The notes under the pieces: model-generated | Seen by the model: the letters and a program-made list of their open reading frames with translations, nothing else | Database searches by the model: none | What the model was told of the DNA's origin: nothing | Assembly (NCBI GenBank): GCA_965656715.1 | Contig: CBFHLR010000001.1 | Location: 1 to 64,000 of the forward strand | Length of the DNA: 64,000 nucleotides | Direction: 5' to 3' | DNA from: Coraliomargarita sp965656715 | GTDB lineage: Bacteria > Verrucomicrobiota > Verrucomicrobiia > Opitutales > Coraliomargaritaceae | Shown here: positions 40,627-52,078 of the stretch, in pieces | Position numbering within the stretch: position 1 is the stretch's first letter | Layout of the letters: each line of letters starts with the position of its first letter | Position numbers and translations under genes: made by a program

Positions 40627-40665
40627 CAGAGAAGGGTGACCTCTGATGCGTATCTAGTGAAGATA

Positions 40666-40740
40666 ATTCGCAGATTGTTAGGATTTACACTGATTAATTA
40701 CCCTGCGCGTGTGTCTGTATTTTCTGTGCAATCTGCGGAT
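40666..40740. repeat. CGCAGATTG-type inverted repeat
   Basis: ATTCGCAGATTG (40666-40677) and CAATCTGCGGAT (40729-40740) pair with one mismatch. Sits between lspA and mtfA. Sequences like GCAGATT...GATTA are common as interspersed repeats in environmental genomes, to my knowledge. Confidence 0.55.
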
Positions 40741-40751
40741 CGTCTTTTGGG

Positions 40752-41285
40752 CTAATTCTCCTGATTCTCGGGTGCTGGCTGAGGCAAGAAGAAGCTGAGT
40801 GCGATGTAGCTGAGAGTGCCGACGACGATGCCAATGTCGGCTATGTTGAAGGTCGGGTAGTGGCCGTTGGGCAGAATGACTGGGATTTGGAAGGGGAAAT
40901 GGAAATCCAGAAAGTCGATGACGTGGCCGTGTAGTTGACGATCGAGTGCGTTACCAATGATACCGCCAATGATCAGGCCAAAGAGGATTTGAATGGCGCG
41001 ATGTCGAAGCATCAGGGCCTCGCGGTAAAAATAGATGGCCACGAGTGCTAGAACCGCAAAGAGGGTGAGTATGGTTCCAAAGCCGGAAAACATACCCCAT
41101 GCCGCGCCTTCGTTACCGACATGCACGATGTAGAAGAAGTCCTCGATGACCGTGATGTAGTCACGGTCGATGGTGAGATTCTTGAAAATCCAAGTCTTGG
41201 AGAGTTGGTCGGCTCCAAAGACGACAAGCGCAGTGATGAACAGGCGCTTATAGTCGCTGAGCTTTTCTTGAGGTTTATCTATCAT
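40752..41285 (-). CDS. lspA: Prolipoprotein signal peptidase (signal peptidase II)
   Basis: 177-residue, four-helix inner-membrane aspartyl protease removing lipoprotein signal peptides. FGADQLSKTWIF near the start, HVGNEGAAWGMFSG, GGIIGNALDRQLHGHVIDF and NGHYPTFNIADIGIVVG; the two catalytic Asp are in GNALDR and NIADIG. Its substrates here include the lipoproteins at 31037 and 52079. Downstream of the dksA-like gene; an inverted repeat (41285-41361) separates them. Confidence 0.95.
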   Translation of the reverse strand: MIDKPQEKLSDYKRLFITALVVFGADQLSKTWIFKNLTIDRDYITVIEDFFYIVHVGNEGAAWGMFSGFGTILTLFAVLALVAIYFYREALMLRHRAIQILFGLIIGGIIGNALDRQLHGHVIDFLDFHFPFQIPVILPNGHYPTFNIADIGIVVGTLSYIALSFFLPQPAPENQEN

Positions 41286-41361
41286 CTTAATCGTAATCTT
41301 AATCTTATTCTTAATCTATCGCGTTGTGGGATTAAGATTAGGATCAAGATTAAGATTAAGA
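41285..41361. repeat. AATCTTAATC-type inverted repeat, copy 2
   Basis: TCTTAATCGTAATCTTAATC... on the left and GATTAAGATTAGGATCAAG... on the right form imperfect arms, very like 35763-35848. As there, it touches the start codon of the next gene (lspA). Confidence 0.75.
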
Positions 41362-41376
41362 ACGGGCGATGCCCGA

Positions 41377-42258
41377 TTATTCGTCCTCGTCGGTGACGAT
41401 CTTTGGTGCGTCGGTGGTGTCGCCGAAGAGACCACCACCTGCGGTGCGGTCGGACTTGATGCGGCGGTTGTTGCGCTCATACTCTTTTTGACCTTCGAGT
41501 GAGAAGCGTGCAAACGGCACTGCGGTGAGGCGCTCTTTGTCGATCGGCTCACCCGTGACTTCGCAGACGCCATAGGTTCCGTCCTTCATGCGCTGAATGG
41601 CTTCTTCGACTTCGTTGAGGGCTTCCTGCTCGTTGGATACGAGGCTGAGTGCGAAATCGCGGTCAAAGGCGTCCGTGCCGCCGTCTGCTTCGATGCGTTC
41701 AGCTTCAGCGCCGTCTTCATGCTTGAGCGTGTCGGCGGTGTGGAGGTCCAGTTCGTCGCTGACGTGTTGGCGCAGTTCAAGTAGTAGTTTGTAGTATTTC
41801 TTCCACTTCTTAGGAATCTCATCGGCTTCGGTAGAGGCTTCCTTCTGTTTTTGAGCAGGATTAAATCCGAGAATGTCTGCAAGAGACGCAGCTCCAAGGA
41901 CGCGCTTTTCGGCTGGCTTGTCTTCCTCCACTTCGATGACGCGAGTCTTGGGAGCAGCTTTCTTGGGGGCCTTTTTAAGCGTCTTCTTTGGCTTAGCTTC
42001 TTCGTCGTCCTTGCGGGATGCTACGAGGGCTTCGACGTCGTCGAGGGAGAAGACAATCGGAGTGGCCTTCTTGTCGCCAGCGGCTTTCTCTGCGTCAGCT
42101 GCACGAGCGACAGATGCTTTCTTGAGACCAGTTTTCTTCTTGGCGGCAGGTGCGGCTTTCTTGGTGGCTACAGTCTTTTTAGCAGCTGTTTTTTTTGCAG
42201 GTGCTTTCTTGGTCGCCTTTTTTGCGGCTTTCTTTGCGGATGTCTTTTTAGTGGCCAT
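41377..42258 (-). CDS. TraR/DksA-like protein with lysine/alanine-rich N-terminal tail
   Basis: 293 residues. The first 50 residues are KKAAKKATKKAPAKKTAAKK-type repeats like bacterial histone H1-like tails, followed by a linker and, from about residue 150, a DksA-like coiled coil (WKKYYKLLLELRQHVSDELD, with acidic tip DAFDRDFALSLVSNEQEALN). The C-terminal finger reads YGVCEVTGEPIDKERLTAVPF and then ARFSL: only one of four zinc cysteines is kept. DksA acts in the secondary channel of RNA polymerase; here a DNA-binding tail would add nucleoid contact (inference). Lies between ileS and lspA on the same strand. Confidence 0.85.
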   Translation of the reverse strand: MATKKTSAKKAAKKATKKAPAKKTAAKKTVATKKAAPAAKKKTGLKKASVARAADAEKAAGDKKATPIVFSLDDVEALVASRKDDEEAKPKKTLKKAPKKAAPKTRVIEVEEDKPAEKRVLGAASLADILGFNPAQKQKEASTEADEIPKKWKKYYKLLLELRQHVSDELDLHTADTLKHEDGAEAERIEADGGTDAFDRDFALSLVSNEQEALNEVEEAIQRMKDGTYGVCEVTGEPIDKERLTAVPFARFSLEGQKEYERNNRRIKSDRTAGGGLFGDTTDAPKIVTDEDE

Positions 42259-42294
42259 GAATAGTTAAAGGAGAGTGTGCTAAAGGATTGAGAA

Positions 42295-45213
<2,919 letters not shown>

Positions 45214-45395
45214 GTGTCCGCACCGATACTGAACCGGCTCTCTGTAAAAATCGCGCGAGTGTGGGTGTTTGGACCCGACTGTCAAGACATCAGCACAGTT
45301 CGTAAGCTCTTGGTGAATAATTCGATGATTCCAGTGCGAAAAGTTATTTTTTGAAACAGTTGATTCCTGTAATTGTCAGCGCATATTTAAACCTA

Positions 45396-46463
45396 ATGAG
45401 TTCCCAAACAGTGATCCCCGCACCCCGTGTGCTCGAAATGGTCGAGCGTCTTCGTGATAATATTGAACAGACTATTCGGGGGAAATCCGAAGCGGTAGAT
45501 CGGGTGATTATTTGCCTGATGGCTGGCGGGCACATTCTGATTGAAGACCTTCCGGGGCTCGGGAAAACCACGCTGGCGTATTCGCTGGCTCGCTCAATTG
45601 ACTGTTCGTTCTCGCGAATTCAGTTCACTAGCGACATGTTGCCAACAGATATTATCGGCGTTTCCATCTACGATGAACGGGAGCGGGAGTTTACCTTCAA
45701 GCGCGGTCCGATCTTCGCAAATGTGGTGCTGGCCGACGAAATTAACCGCACCACACCGAAAACGCAGTCCAGTTTATTGGAAGTGATGGGACGCGGGAAG
45801 CTCTCGGTGGATGGCCAAACTTACACGGTGCCGCCGCCATTTATGGTGATCGCGACCCAGAATCCGGTCGATTACGAGGGCACCTTTCCGCTGCCAGAAA
45901 GCCAGATGGATCGCTTCCTGATGCGTATGGAGATGGGGTATCCGGAGTTTGAATACGAAGTCGAAATCCTGCAGAACGGTCGCCTGCATTACGATCATAT
46001 TGAGGCGGACCCTGTGTTGTCACGCTCTGAGGTGGTCGAATTGCAAGGNNNNNNNNNNNNNNNNNNNNNNNNNNNNNNNNNNNNNNNNNNNNNNNNNNNN
46101 NNNNNNNNNNNNNNNNNNNNNNNNNNNNNNNNNNNNNNNNNNNNNNNNTTTGTGCGCGAGGTTTTTGTGGAAGATTCGGTGGCGGATTACATTGTTCGGA
46201 TTGCGCATGCGACGCGTGATGCCCGAGAGTTTCGCAGTGGAGTCAGTCCACGGGGAACGTTGGCGCTCAAAATCGCCTCGCAGGCGAGGGCGCTCGCTTG
46301 TGGGCGCTCCTTTGTGTTGCCAGAAGACGTGCAGGAAATGGTCGCGCCGGTGTTCTCTCACAGGCTTACACTCTGCCAGCAAATGTCGGATCCGATTGAG
46401 GAACGCCGCTCGGTTGAGAGCTTATTGGCTAATGTTCTGGAAGGTGTGAAGACACCTGTGTAG
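45396..46463 (+). CDS. MoxR family AAA+ ATPase
   Basis: ATPase of the MoxR/RavA clade, usually acting with VWA-domain or DUF58 proteins to mature enzymes or assemble envelope parts. Walker A LIEDLPGLGKTTLAYSLA, Walker B VVLADEINRTTPKTQSSLLE, sensor 1 VIATQNPVDYEGTFPLPESQ and the lid domain (GVSPRGTLALKIASQARAL). ATG 45396 is chosen over TTG 45351. A 100-N block (46049-46148) is in it; removing 99 of them restores LQGFVREVFVEDS. No DUF58 or VWA gene follows, as the next gene is on the other strand. Confidence 0.93.
   Translation: MSSQTVIPAPRVLEMVERLRDNIEQTIRGKSEAVDRVIICLMAGGHILIEDLPGLGKTTLAYSLARSIDCSFSRIQFTSDMLPTDIIGVSIYDEREREFTFKRGPIFANVVLADEINRTTPKTQSSLLEVMGRGKLSVDGQTYTVPPPFMVIATQNPVDYEGTFPLPESQMDRFLMRMEMGYPEFEYEVEILQNGRLHYDHIEADPVLSRSEVVELQXXXXXXXXXXXXXXXXXXXXXXXXXXXXXXXXXXFVREVFVEDSVADYIVRIAHATRDAREFRSGVSPRGTLALKIASQARALACGRSFVLPEDVQEMVAPVFSHRLTLCQQMSDPIEERRSVESLLANVLEGVKTPV
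46049..46148. other. Run of 100 N inside the moxR gene
   Basis: MoxR proteins normally have only one or two residues between ELQ and VREV. One missing base would restore LQG-FVREV in frame, so about 99 of these N seem to be padding. Confidence 0.9.
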
Positions 46464-46589
46464 CCTAGGGGGCTAGTCGCGCGCCGCTTTAGTTAGCGTC
46501 CTGCTGTTCAAAAGTCGATGGCCGTAGGCCAATCCTATGATGAGCGTTTGCTAAAGCTGCACGCTACGCCATTCTGTTCGGATATAAAA

Positions 46590-46615
46590 AAAGGCGGACT
46601 CAATCGTCCGCCTTT
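46590..46615 (-). terminator. Rho-independent terminator
   Basis: AAAGGCGGA...TCCGCCTTT, a 9-bp perfect stem with loop CTCAATCG. On the minus strand it is followed by seven T, so it ends the small gene at 46631; the plus-strand side is TTTCG and could also stop moxR. Confidence 0.85.
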
Positions 46616-46630
46616 CGAGTGAAAGAATGC

Positions 46631-46864
46631 TTATCGCTTGTGGCGGTTGTTGCGCCAGCTTTCGCGATGCTTGCGAATCCAATCCAGCAACGCGCGTTCG
46701 AAGCCTATGTCTTTTCCGGCTTTTTCTGATTCTAACCACTTGTGACGCAAGATTTCCTCACGCTCAGCTAGAAACTCTTGGTAGAGACTCGAGCGCTGTG
46801 CGAAATTGTTTCCCGGTTCGACAGATGTGTTGGCGGGGGGCATTTTGTTCTTATCTGGATTCAT
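46631..46864 (-). CDS. Small conserved hypothetical protein
   Basis: 77 residues, soluble, with a disordered start (MNPDKNKMPPANTSVEPGNN) and a helical body (YQEFLAEREEILRHKW, SEKAGKDIGFERALLDWIRK) ending in a basic tail (RESWRNNRHKR). The EEILRHKWLESEKAG core resembles a segment of DUF4032 proteins and I believe short proteins like it are widespread in bacteria, but function is unknown. Followed 16 bp later by a strong terminator, which supports it as an expressed gene. Confidence 0.75.
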   Translation of the reverse strand: MNPDKNKMPPANTSVEPGNNFAQRSSLYQEFLAEREEILRHKWLESEKAGKDIGFERALLDWIRKHRESWRNNRHKR

Positions 46865-46958
46865 TGCAGGCTACGGCACCTGTTAATGGCATGAAGCTGA
46901 CATTAATTGCCTGATGACTAATCGCCGTCGATCCAAAAAGCTTACTCTGAAGACGATT

Positions 46959-48038
46959 TTACAAAGAGCGCAATCGACTCAGCACGTGGCGCGCAATTCT
47001 GTGGAATGCCTGCGAGGTTTCGCAGTCTGGATCGCTGATAACAATTGGGATGCCTTTGTCGCACCCAATGCGCAGATTTGGGTCGATTGGAATTTGGCCG
47101 AGCAGGTCGGTGTCGAGGCTTTCAGCGGTGTCGGCACCACCTCCTTCGCCGAAGAGTGCTTGGCGGCTGCCATCGGGGCCTGGGAGATAGCTCATGTTTT
47201 CAGTGACTCCGAGATAGGGCACGTTGACTTTTTCAAACATGCGGGCGCCACGACGAGCAACGTTGGATGCCGCAGGTTGTGGAGTGGTGACAATGACTGC
47301 ACCGTCGAGCGGGATGGTTTGCACGAGTGAGAGTTGCGCATCGCCCGTGCCTGGTGGCAGGTCGACGACGAGAATCTCGAGCTCTCCCCAGTTCACATTT
47401 TGTGCGAACTGCTGGATGGTCTTCATGATCATCGGGCCACGCCAAACCACCGGAGTGTCTTCATCGACGAGGAAGCCCATGGACATGGTGCTGACGCCAA
47501 AGTTCTGAATCGGCACGATCATGTCGTTCTCGAGCTCTGGGCGCCCATTGGCACCTAGCATGAGCGGAATGGATGGGCCGTAAATATCGCAGTCCATGAT
47601 GCCGACGCCGGCTTTGCCTTCGGATTCGAGGATCTGTTGCAGTGCGCAGGCGAGGTTGGTGGTGACTGTGGATTTACCGACTCCTCCCTTACCACTGGCA
47701 ACTGCGATGGCATATTTCACCTTCTGCATCGCCGGGCTGCCAGCGGGTGTGCTGTGCCCATTGGCGTTGCTGGCTGGGCTCGGTTGGTTCTGCGGCTTGG
47801 AAATCTCCATGCGGACTTTGACATCGTCGACACCATCCAGCGTGCCAACAGTCGCCTTGATGTCGGCTGCGATCTGTTCAGGCACGCTCTCATCGGCGGT
47901 GGTGATTTCGATGCCGATTTGCGCTTCGGCACCGTTGAGCTCAATCTCACGCACGAGTCCAAAGGACACGATGTCGCGGCTAAAACCTGGGAATTTCACG
48001 CCCTTGAGCGCGGTTTGGATGCTATCTTTGTCGGCCAT
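46959..48038 (-). CDS. mrp: Mrp/ApbC/NBP35-type Fe-S carrier ATPase
   Basis: 359-residue protein with an N-terminal MIP18/DUF59 domain (about 1-85, SIQTALKGVKFPGFSRDIVS) and a deviant Walker-A ATPase (ASGKGGVGKSTVTTNLACAL about 113-132; VDLPPGTGDAQLSLVQ). These scaffolds hold and pass on Fe-S clusters. The usual CxxC in the loop after ENMSY is absent: it reads ENMSYLPGPDGSRQALFG. Other cysteines are scattered singles. Divergent from the tolB-like gene. Confidence 0.92.
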   Translation of the reverse strand: MADKDSIQTALKGVKFPGFSRDIVSFGLVREIELNGAEAQIGIEITTADESVPEQIAADIKATVGTLDGVDDVKVRMEISKPQNQPSPASNANGHSTPAGSPAMQKVKYAIAVASGKGGVGKSTVTTNLACALQQILESEGKAGVGIMDCDIYGPSIPLMLGANGRPELENDMIVPIQNFGVSTMSMGFLVDEDTPVVWRGPMIMKTIQQFAQNVNWGELEILVVDLPPGTGDAQLSLVQTIPLDGAVIVTTPQPAASNVARRGARMFEKVNVPYLGVTENMSYLPGPDGSRQALFGEGGGADTAESLDTDLLGQIPIDPNLRIGCDKGIPIVISDPDCETSQAFHRIARHVLSRLRSL

Positions 48039-48173
48039 GTTGAAAATCTAAAGCCGCAACAGTGGAACTCTTGTGCGCCGACACAATCTGAAACGAAAGA
48101 AAACGATCACTTTTACGGAGGAATTGTAGATTAACGTTTGCGATTTTCCACCGCCTCACACTATCAATTGCTC

Positions 48174-49361
48174 ATGCGTTTATTGCTTCCTCTTCTTGTT
48201 GTTCTTCTATCACTTTCTTCTTTTTCGACGACTCTTGTCGGGCAGGATATGGTGGTGCCTGATGTGGTAAAAAAATCAGGTGGTCATCTGACGATTGCGA
48301 TCGAGAGCTCGGATGCATCGATTGAGCAAATTGGCAAACGCGCATTTTCACTTCATGGCGGCTGCACGCTGACCACTCCCAGCAAGGCCAATTTGATTTT
48401 GATCATTGAACGTGCGTCGAGCTCGTCGGTGAGTCTGAGTTTGAAGTCCGGTTCCGGAGTCGCACAAACCCGCACGGTTCCTGGGCTTGATTTGCAAGAC
48501 GCGGTGCTGCGTGCCTGTGATTTGGTGGTGAAGGCGCAATTCAAGACGAATGGTTTCTTTGCCGGTAAGCTGGCTTTTGTGGGCAAGCAACGTGGCGTCT
48601 CTGAGATCTACACCAGCAATATCCTCTTTGGCAATATGCGCCCGTTGACACGTGATCGCTCGCTGGTGACTGGGCCGAGCTGGTCGCCCGATGGCTCCTC
48701 TTTGCTCTACACCACCTTCTATAAATCCGGCTATCCTGACATTTATAAAATCAACCTCACTTCGCGTGCGAAGTCTCCAATTGCTACCTATAGGGGCACC
48801 AATACCGGTGGGCGCTTCAGCCCTGATGGGCGCAAGATTGCGATGGCACTGACTTCTACCGGCAATTCCGAGATCTGGGTTGCTGATCGAAATGGTAGAA
48901 ATGCGCAGCGCCTGACTCGAAATAAGAGCATTGAAGCGTCACCCAGCTGGTCACCGGATGGCCGCCAACTGGTGTTTACGTCCGATACTCGTGGCAAGCC
49001 GCAGCTTTACAAGATGTCAGCCAATGGCGGTTCGATGAGTCGTGTGCCGACTAATGTGAGCGGATACTGCGCAGAGCCGGCGTGGAATCCGGTGGATATC
49101 AACAAGATTGCGTTCACCGCAGCAACGGGAGGTGGCTTTCAGGTCTTTGTGTATGATGCAAAGCAGGGACGTAGTAAGCAGATTACCAAAGGCCCATCCG
49201 CGATCGAGCCGTGCTGGCTGAGTGATGGACGTCACCTTGTGTATACTCAGCGTCAGGGCGCGAAGACACGTTTAATGATTGTCGATACGGACTCCGGTCA
49301 GGCGAAGCCTCTGCATAACCCGAATTTCGGGGACGCGTCTTCGGCGAGCTTTGTATTGTAA
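48174..49361 (+). CDS. tolB: TolB-like periplasmic beta-propeller protein
   Basis: About 395 residues. Signal peptide (MRLLLPLLVVLLSLSSFSTT), a TolB N-terminal type domain (LTIAIESSDASIEQIGKRAF to about 130), then PD40 propeller blades (GPSWSPDGSSLLYTTF, GRFSPDGRKIAMAL, SPSWSPDGRQLVFTSD, EPCWLSDGRHLVYTQ). TolB links Pal and colicin/Tol systems in envelope constriction. tolA, tolQR and pal are not in the window, so assignment is by domain form. ATG 48174 begins the signal peptide, preferred over TTG 48138. Confidence 0.85.
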   Translation: MRLLLPLLVVLLSLSSFSTTLVGQDMVVPDVVKKSGGHLTIAIESSDASIEQIGKRAFSLHGGCTLTTPSKANLILIIERASSSSVSLSLKSGSGVAQTRTVPGLDLQDAVLRACDLVVKAQFKTNGFFAGKLAFVGKQRGVSEIYTSNILFGNMRPLTRDRSLVTGPSWSPDGSSLLYTTFYKSGYPDIYKINLTSRAKSPIATYRGTNTGGRFSPDGRKIAMALTSTGNSEIWVADRNGRNAQRLTRNKSIEASPSWSPDGRQLVFTSDTRGKPQLYKMSANGGSMSRVPTNVSGYCAEPAWNPVDINKIAFTAATGGGFQVFVYDAKQGRSKQITKGPSAIEPCWLSDGRHLVYTQRQGAKTRLMIVDTDSGQAKPLHNPNFGDASSASFVL

Positions 49362-49365
49362 TTTT

Positions 49366-49384
49366 AACTACGAAAAACACGAAA
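49366..49384. repeat. ACTACGAAA-type repeat arm
   Basis: ACTACGAAAAACACGAAA, as at 14416-14430 and (inverted) 14500-14519. Confidence 0.5.
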
Positions 49385-49419
49385 CGCTCATTCGTAGATT
49401 TGCGGGAATGAAGCGTTTT
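49381..49419 (+). terminator. Candidate terminator after the tolB-like gene
   Basis: GAAACGCT-CATTC pairs with GAATGAAGCGTTT (one bulge), followed by TTC. Moderate. Confidence 0.45.
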
Positions 49420-49433
49420 TCGCGGTAACATAT

Positions 49434-50621
49434 ATGGCGCTGTCCAACCAAGTGCAGGAGATACAAGGGCTCTACGGTCCGTTTACTTTGACGGAACGGG
49501 TGGTGCAGAAGATCTGGCTCCGGCAGGATTTTACGACTGAAGGCTTACAGACTGCATCGGGACAGACGCTTGTGGTGGAGGACCCGGGACATTGGAACTT
49601 GCTCGGCGGGCCGGATTTTAAAGAAGCGCGACTCGTGGTCGGTGGGCGTCAGTTGACTGGCGATGTTGAAGTCCATTTCTCTGCTGCCGACTGGTATGCG
49701 CATCGCCATGAGTCGAATTCGGAATTTGATAGGGTTGTGTTGCATGTCGTTTTGCACCCTGACTTGGGGGAGGCCGTTACAGTCAAAACGAGCAAAGGGG
49801 AACAGCCCGAGCTACTTTGCTTGATGCCGCTGTTGAACCGTGACTTGGAAGCCTATGCGACGGACGACGCCTTGCTTGAGCTAGAGCAGATCGACGAATT
49901 GGAATGGGTCGCACAGTTTTTGGGACAAGCTTATGAAATGCGCTTGGAGCGACTGCAGGGGCAGGCTAAGGCTCGCTGGGAGCAAAAATTGGTCTACGCC
50001 AAGAAGCGTTTGCAAGATGCGAAATGGCAGGAGGCCTGTCATCAGCTCTGCCTTGAAGTGCTTGGCTATGCGCGCAACCGCGAAGCGATGAGTCGTGTGG
50101 CTCTGGAGTATCCCTTGAGTCAGTGGGCGAACGGAGCAGTCGATTCAGCCGCTTGTTTTTCGGAGTTCGCTGATGCCTGGAAGCTTGGAGGAATTCGACC
50201 GGCGAATCACCCGAAGCGACGACTTGAGCAATATGCGGCGATTACAGGCGCGCACAGTGACTGGCCGAAGACGCTATCGCTGACTTTACGCGCATTGCCG
50301 CAACTAGATGCGTTGGCGACGGCGGAGTTTCGTCAGGCGGTGGCTTTGCCCAAGCTGCGTGATTCTTTGCGCAAGGGCTTGTTTCTCGGAGAGATCGGTG
50401 AGAAACGCTTTAACACTTTGATGGTCGATGCTTTCTTGCCACTGGCTCATGCCGCAGAATGGCTCGACGCCGAATCCTATTGGATGCATTGGCCCATGGG
50501 CGATATGCCGACGTCACTCAATCGCTTTTTGAAGCACGCTGGTCTGCTCTCTCGCCAGCAACCCTTGTGTAATGGCTTCGCACAGGGTGCATTGGGCTTG
50601 TTTATGTCCAGTGGGAAATAA
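49434..50621 (+). CDS. DUF2851 family protein
   Basis: 395-residue soluble protein. DUF2851 hallmarks: HWNLLGGPDFKEARLVVGGR, TGDVEVHFSAADWYAHRHES and FDRVVLHVVLHPD near the N-terminus, and YARNREAMSRVALEYPL in the middle. The family is found in Bacteroidetes and PVC bacteria; function unknown. ATG 49434 follows the terminator of tolB, and the next gene starts 36 bp downstream. Confidence 0.85.
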   Translation: MALSNQVQEIQGLYGPFTLTERVVQKIWLRQDFTTEGLQTASGQTLVVEDPGHWNLLGGPDFKEARLVVGGRQLTGDVEVHFSAADWYAHRHESNSEFDRVVLHVVLHPDLGEAVTVKTSKGEQPELLCLMPLLNRDLEAYATDDALLELEQIDELEWVAQFLGQAYEMRLERLQGQAKARWEQKLVYAKKRLQDAKWQEACHQLCLEVLGYARNREAMSRVALEYPLSQWANGAVDSAACFSEFADAWKLGGIRPANHPKRRLEQYAAITGAHSDWPKTLSLTLRALPQLDALATAEFRQAVALPKLRDSLRKGLFLGEIGEKRFNTLMVDAFLPLAHAAEWLDAESYWMHWPMGDMPTSLNRFLKHAGLLSRQQPLCNGFAQGALGLFMSSGK

Positions 50622-50657
50622 TTCGACAAACGTTTAATAACCTATCAAATCACACTT

Positions 50658-51362
50658 ATGTTCCAACAAGATTACTCCGTTCGTTCGATGGCAGATGCTG
50701 CCCCTGATAAGCGCGCACAGTTTATCCGTCGCACCTATACCCATTTGGCGTTGGCGCTCTTCGCCTTTGTTGGCCTTGAAGCGGTGTTGATCAATACACC
50801 TGCAGTTGTGAATGCTGCTGGTGCAATCCTCGGTGCACATCAGTTTGCTTGGGCTGGCGTGATCGGCGCGTTGATGCTAGTCGGTTGGATGACTCGTAGT
50901 ATGGCCCGCAGTGCTAGCAAGAGCACCCAATATCTTGGTCTAGGTATATATGTGGTCGCTCAAGCTTTGATTTTTGTGCCCTTGGTATTGATCGCAATGT
51001 ATTACGCAGGTCCTGAGTTGTTGATTCAAGCAGGTCTAATGACTGGTTTGCTCTTCGCTGGTCTGACCGTGACCGTCTTCATTACTCGGAAGGACTTCTC
51101 CTTCTTGTCTACGGCGCTGACAGTTGGTGGTTTTGTTGCGTTGGGACTCATTCTTTGCGGTGTTTTCTTTGGTGTGTCCCTCGGCATGTGGTTCTCGGTC
51201 GGCATGATCATCCTGATGGCTGGCGCGATTCTCTACGATACCTCCAATATACTGCATCATTATGATGAGGAGCAGTATGTTGGAGCTTCACTTGAGCTGT
51301 TTGCCTCCTTCGTGCTGATGCTCTGGTATGTCATTCAGTTGCTGATATCGCTCCGCGACTAA
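50658..51362 (+). CDS. Bax inhibitor-1 / YccA family membrane protein
   Basis: 234 residues with seven membrane helices from about residue 25 to the C-terminus. Typical parts are KRAQFIRRTYTHLALALFAF, LIQAGLMTGLLFAGLTVTVF, FITRKDFSFLS and AGAILYDTSNILHHYDEEQY with the family's paired acidic residues. Members conduct or regulate calcium/protons in some bacteria and are thought to help keep membrane protein quality. A terminator follows. Confidence 0.92.
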   Translation: MFQQDYSVRSMADAAPDKRAQFIRRTYTHLALALFAFVGLEAVLINTPAVVNAAGAILGAHQFAWAGVIGALMLVGWMTRSMARSASKSTQYLGLGIYVVAQALIFVPLVLIAMYYAGPELLIQAGLMTGLLFAGLTVTVFITRKDFSFLSTALTVGGFVALGLILCGVFFGVSLGMWFSVGMIILMAGAILYDTSNILHHYDEEQYVGASLELFASFVLMLWYVIQLLISLRD

Positions 51363-51369
51363 TTTTTCC

Positions 51370-51403
51370 AAAAGGCGGAAGGGTTGACCTTCGGCCTTTT
51401 TTT
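51370..51403 (+). terminator. Rho-independent terminator
   Basis: AAAAGGCGGAAGG GTTGA CCTTCGGCCTTTTTTT: a GC-rich stem with a seven-T tail just after the Bax inhibitor-1 gene. Confidence 0.85.
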
Positions 51404-51424
51404 GCGCTTTGTTGGATCCCGTAA

Positions 51425-52027
51425 ATGGCTGGTTTTGATGAAAATATCGTCCGTGAGTATTTCGAACTGAACGGTTTCTTTGTCCGTCAGTTACGCAAGT
51501 ATGCGGTGCAATCGCGCAAAAAACGCGCAGATGAAGAGATCGACTTGGTGGTCTATAATCCGCAAGCGCCAGCGGAGGCGCAGGAGCGTGGCTTTCAGCT
51601 GTTCTCCTCGGATATGGCGAAGATTCGTCGTGCGATTGTGGTGGTCAAAGGCTGGCATACCTCGCGCTTTTCGCCAGCTACGCTGAAGAGTAGTAGCAAA
51701 GTCTTCGACTTCTTGAAGAAGGATGTGCTCAACAAGGCGGAGGATTACTTCAATCTGGATGGCTCTGGAGTGGATTTGGACGATGGTGGCTTCGCCAAGA
51801 TCCTCGTATTGCCCGGCTTGCCCACTGCTGAGCCTCAGCGCTCAGAGAGTATCGAGCTGCTGAAGGAGCGGGGCGTGGATGGTATTATTGCCTTTAGCAC
51901 GATCTTGGAAAACCTGCTGCGCAATGTAGAGGTGAACCACAGCTATCAGAAGTCCGATCTCTTGCAGTTGATGCGGATTCTCAAGATCTACGACATGGTT
52001 AAAGAGCCACAGATGAACCTGTTCTAA
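51425..52027 (+). CDS. Conserved hypothetical protein, possible PD-(D/E)XK nuclease-like fold
   Basis: 200 residues, soluble. Early sequence EEIDLVVYNPQAPAE followed about 25 residues later by AIVVVKGWHTSRFSP fits the E/D...VxVK pattern of restriction-like nuclease folds. The N-terminus (NIVREYFELNGFFVRQLRKY) resembles the start of other short endonuclease-like proteins. The C-terminal part (LLKERGVDGIIAFSTILENL) is helical. No methylase or other defence gene is adjacent. Fold assignment is a guess. Confidence 0.65.
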   Translation: MAGFDENIVREYFELNGFFVRQLRKYAVQSRKKRADEEIDLVVYNPQAPAEAQERGFQLFSSDMAKIRRAIVVVKGWHTSRFSPATLKSSSKVFDFLKKDVLNKAEDYFNLDGSGVDLDDGGFAKILVLPGLPTAEPQRSESIELLKERGVDGIIAFSTILENLLRNVEVNHSYQKSDLLQLMRILKIYDMVKEPQMNLF

Positions 52028-52078
52028 ATGATTGGGCGGTGCCGGATCGGGCCAGCACCACCCCCAAAAAGTGCTGAA

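Noticed and set aside
52028..52078. GGTGC/GCACC inverted repeat as a terminator
   Set aside because: Short stem with a long loop and only five A on the plus side; not enough to call.
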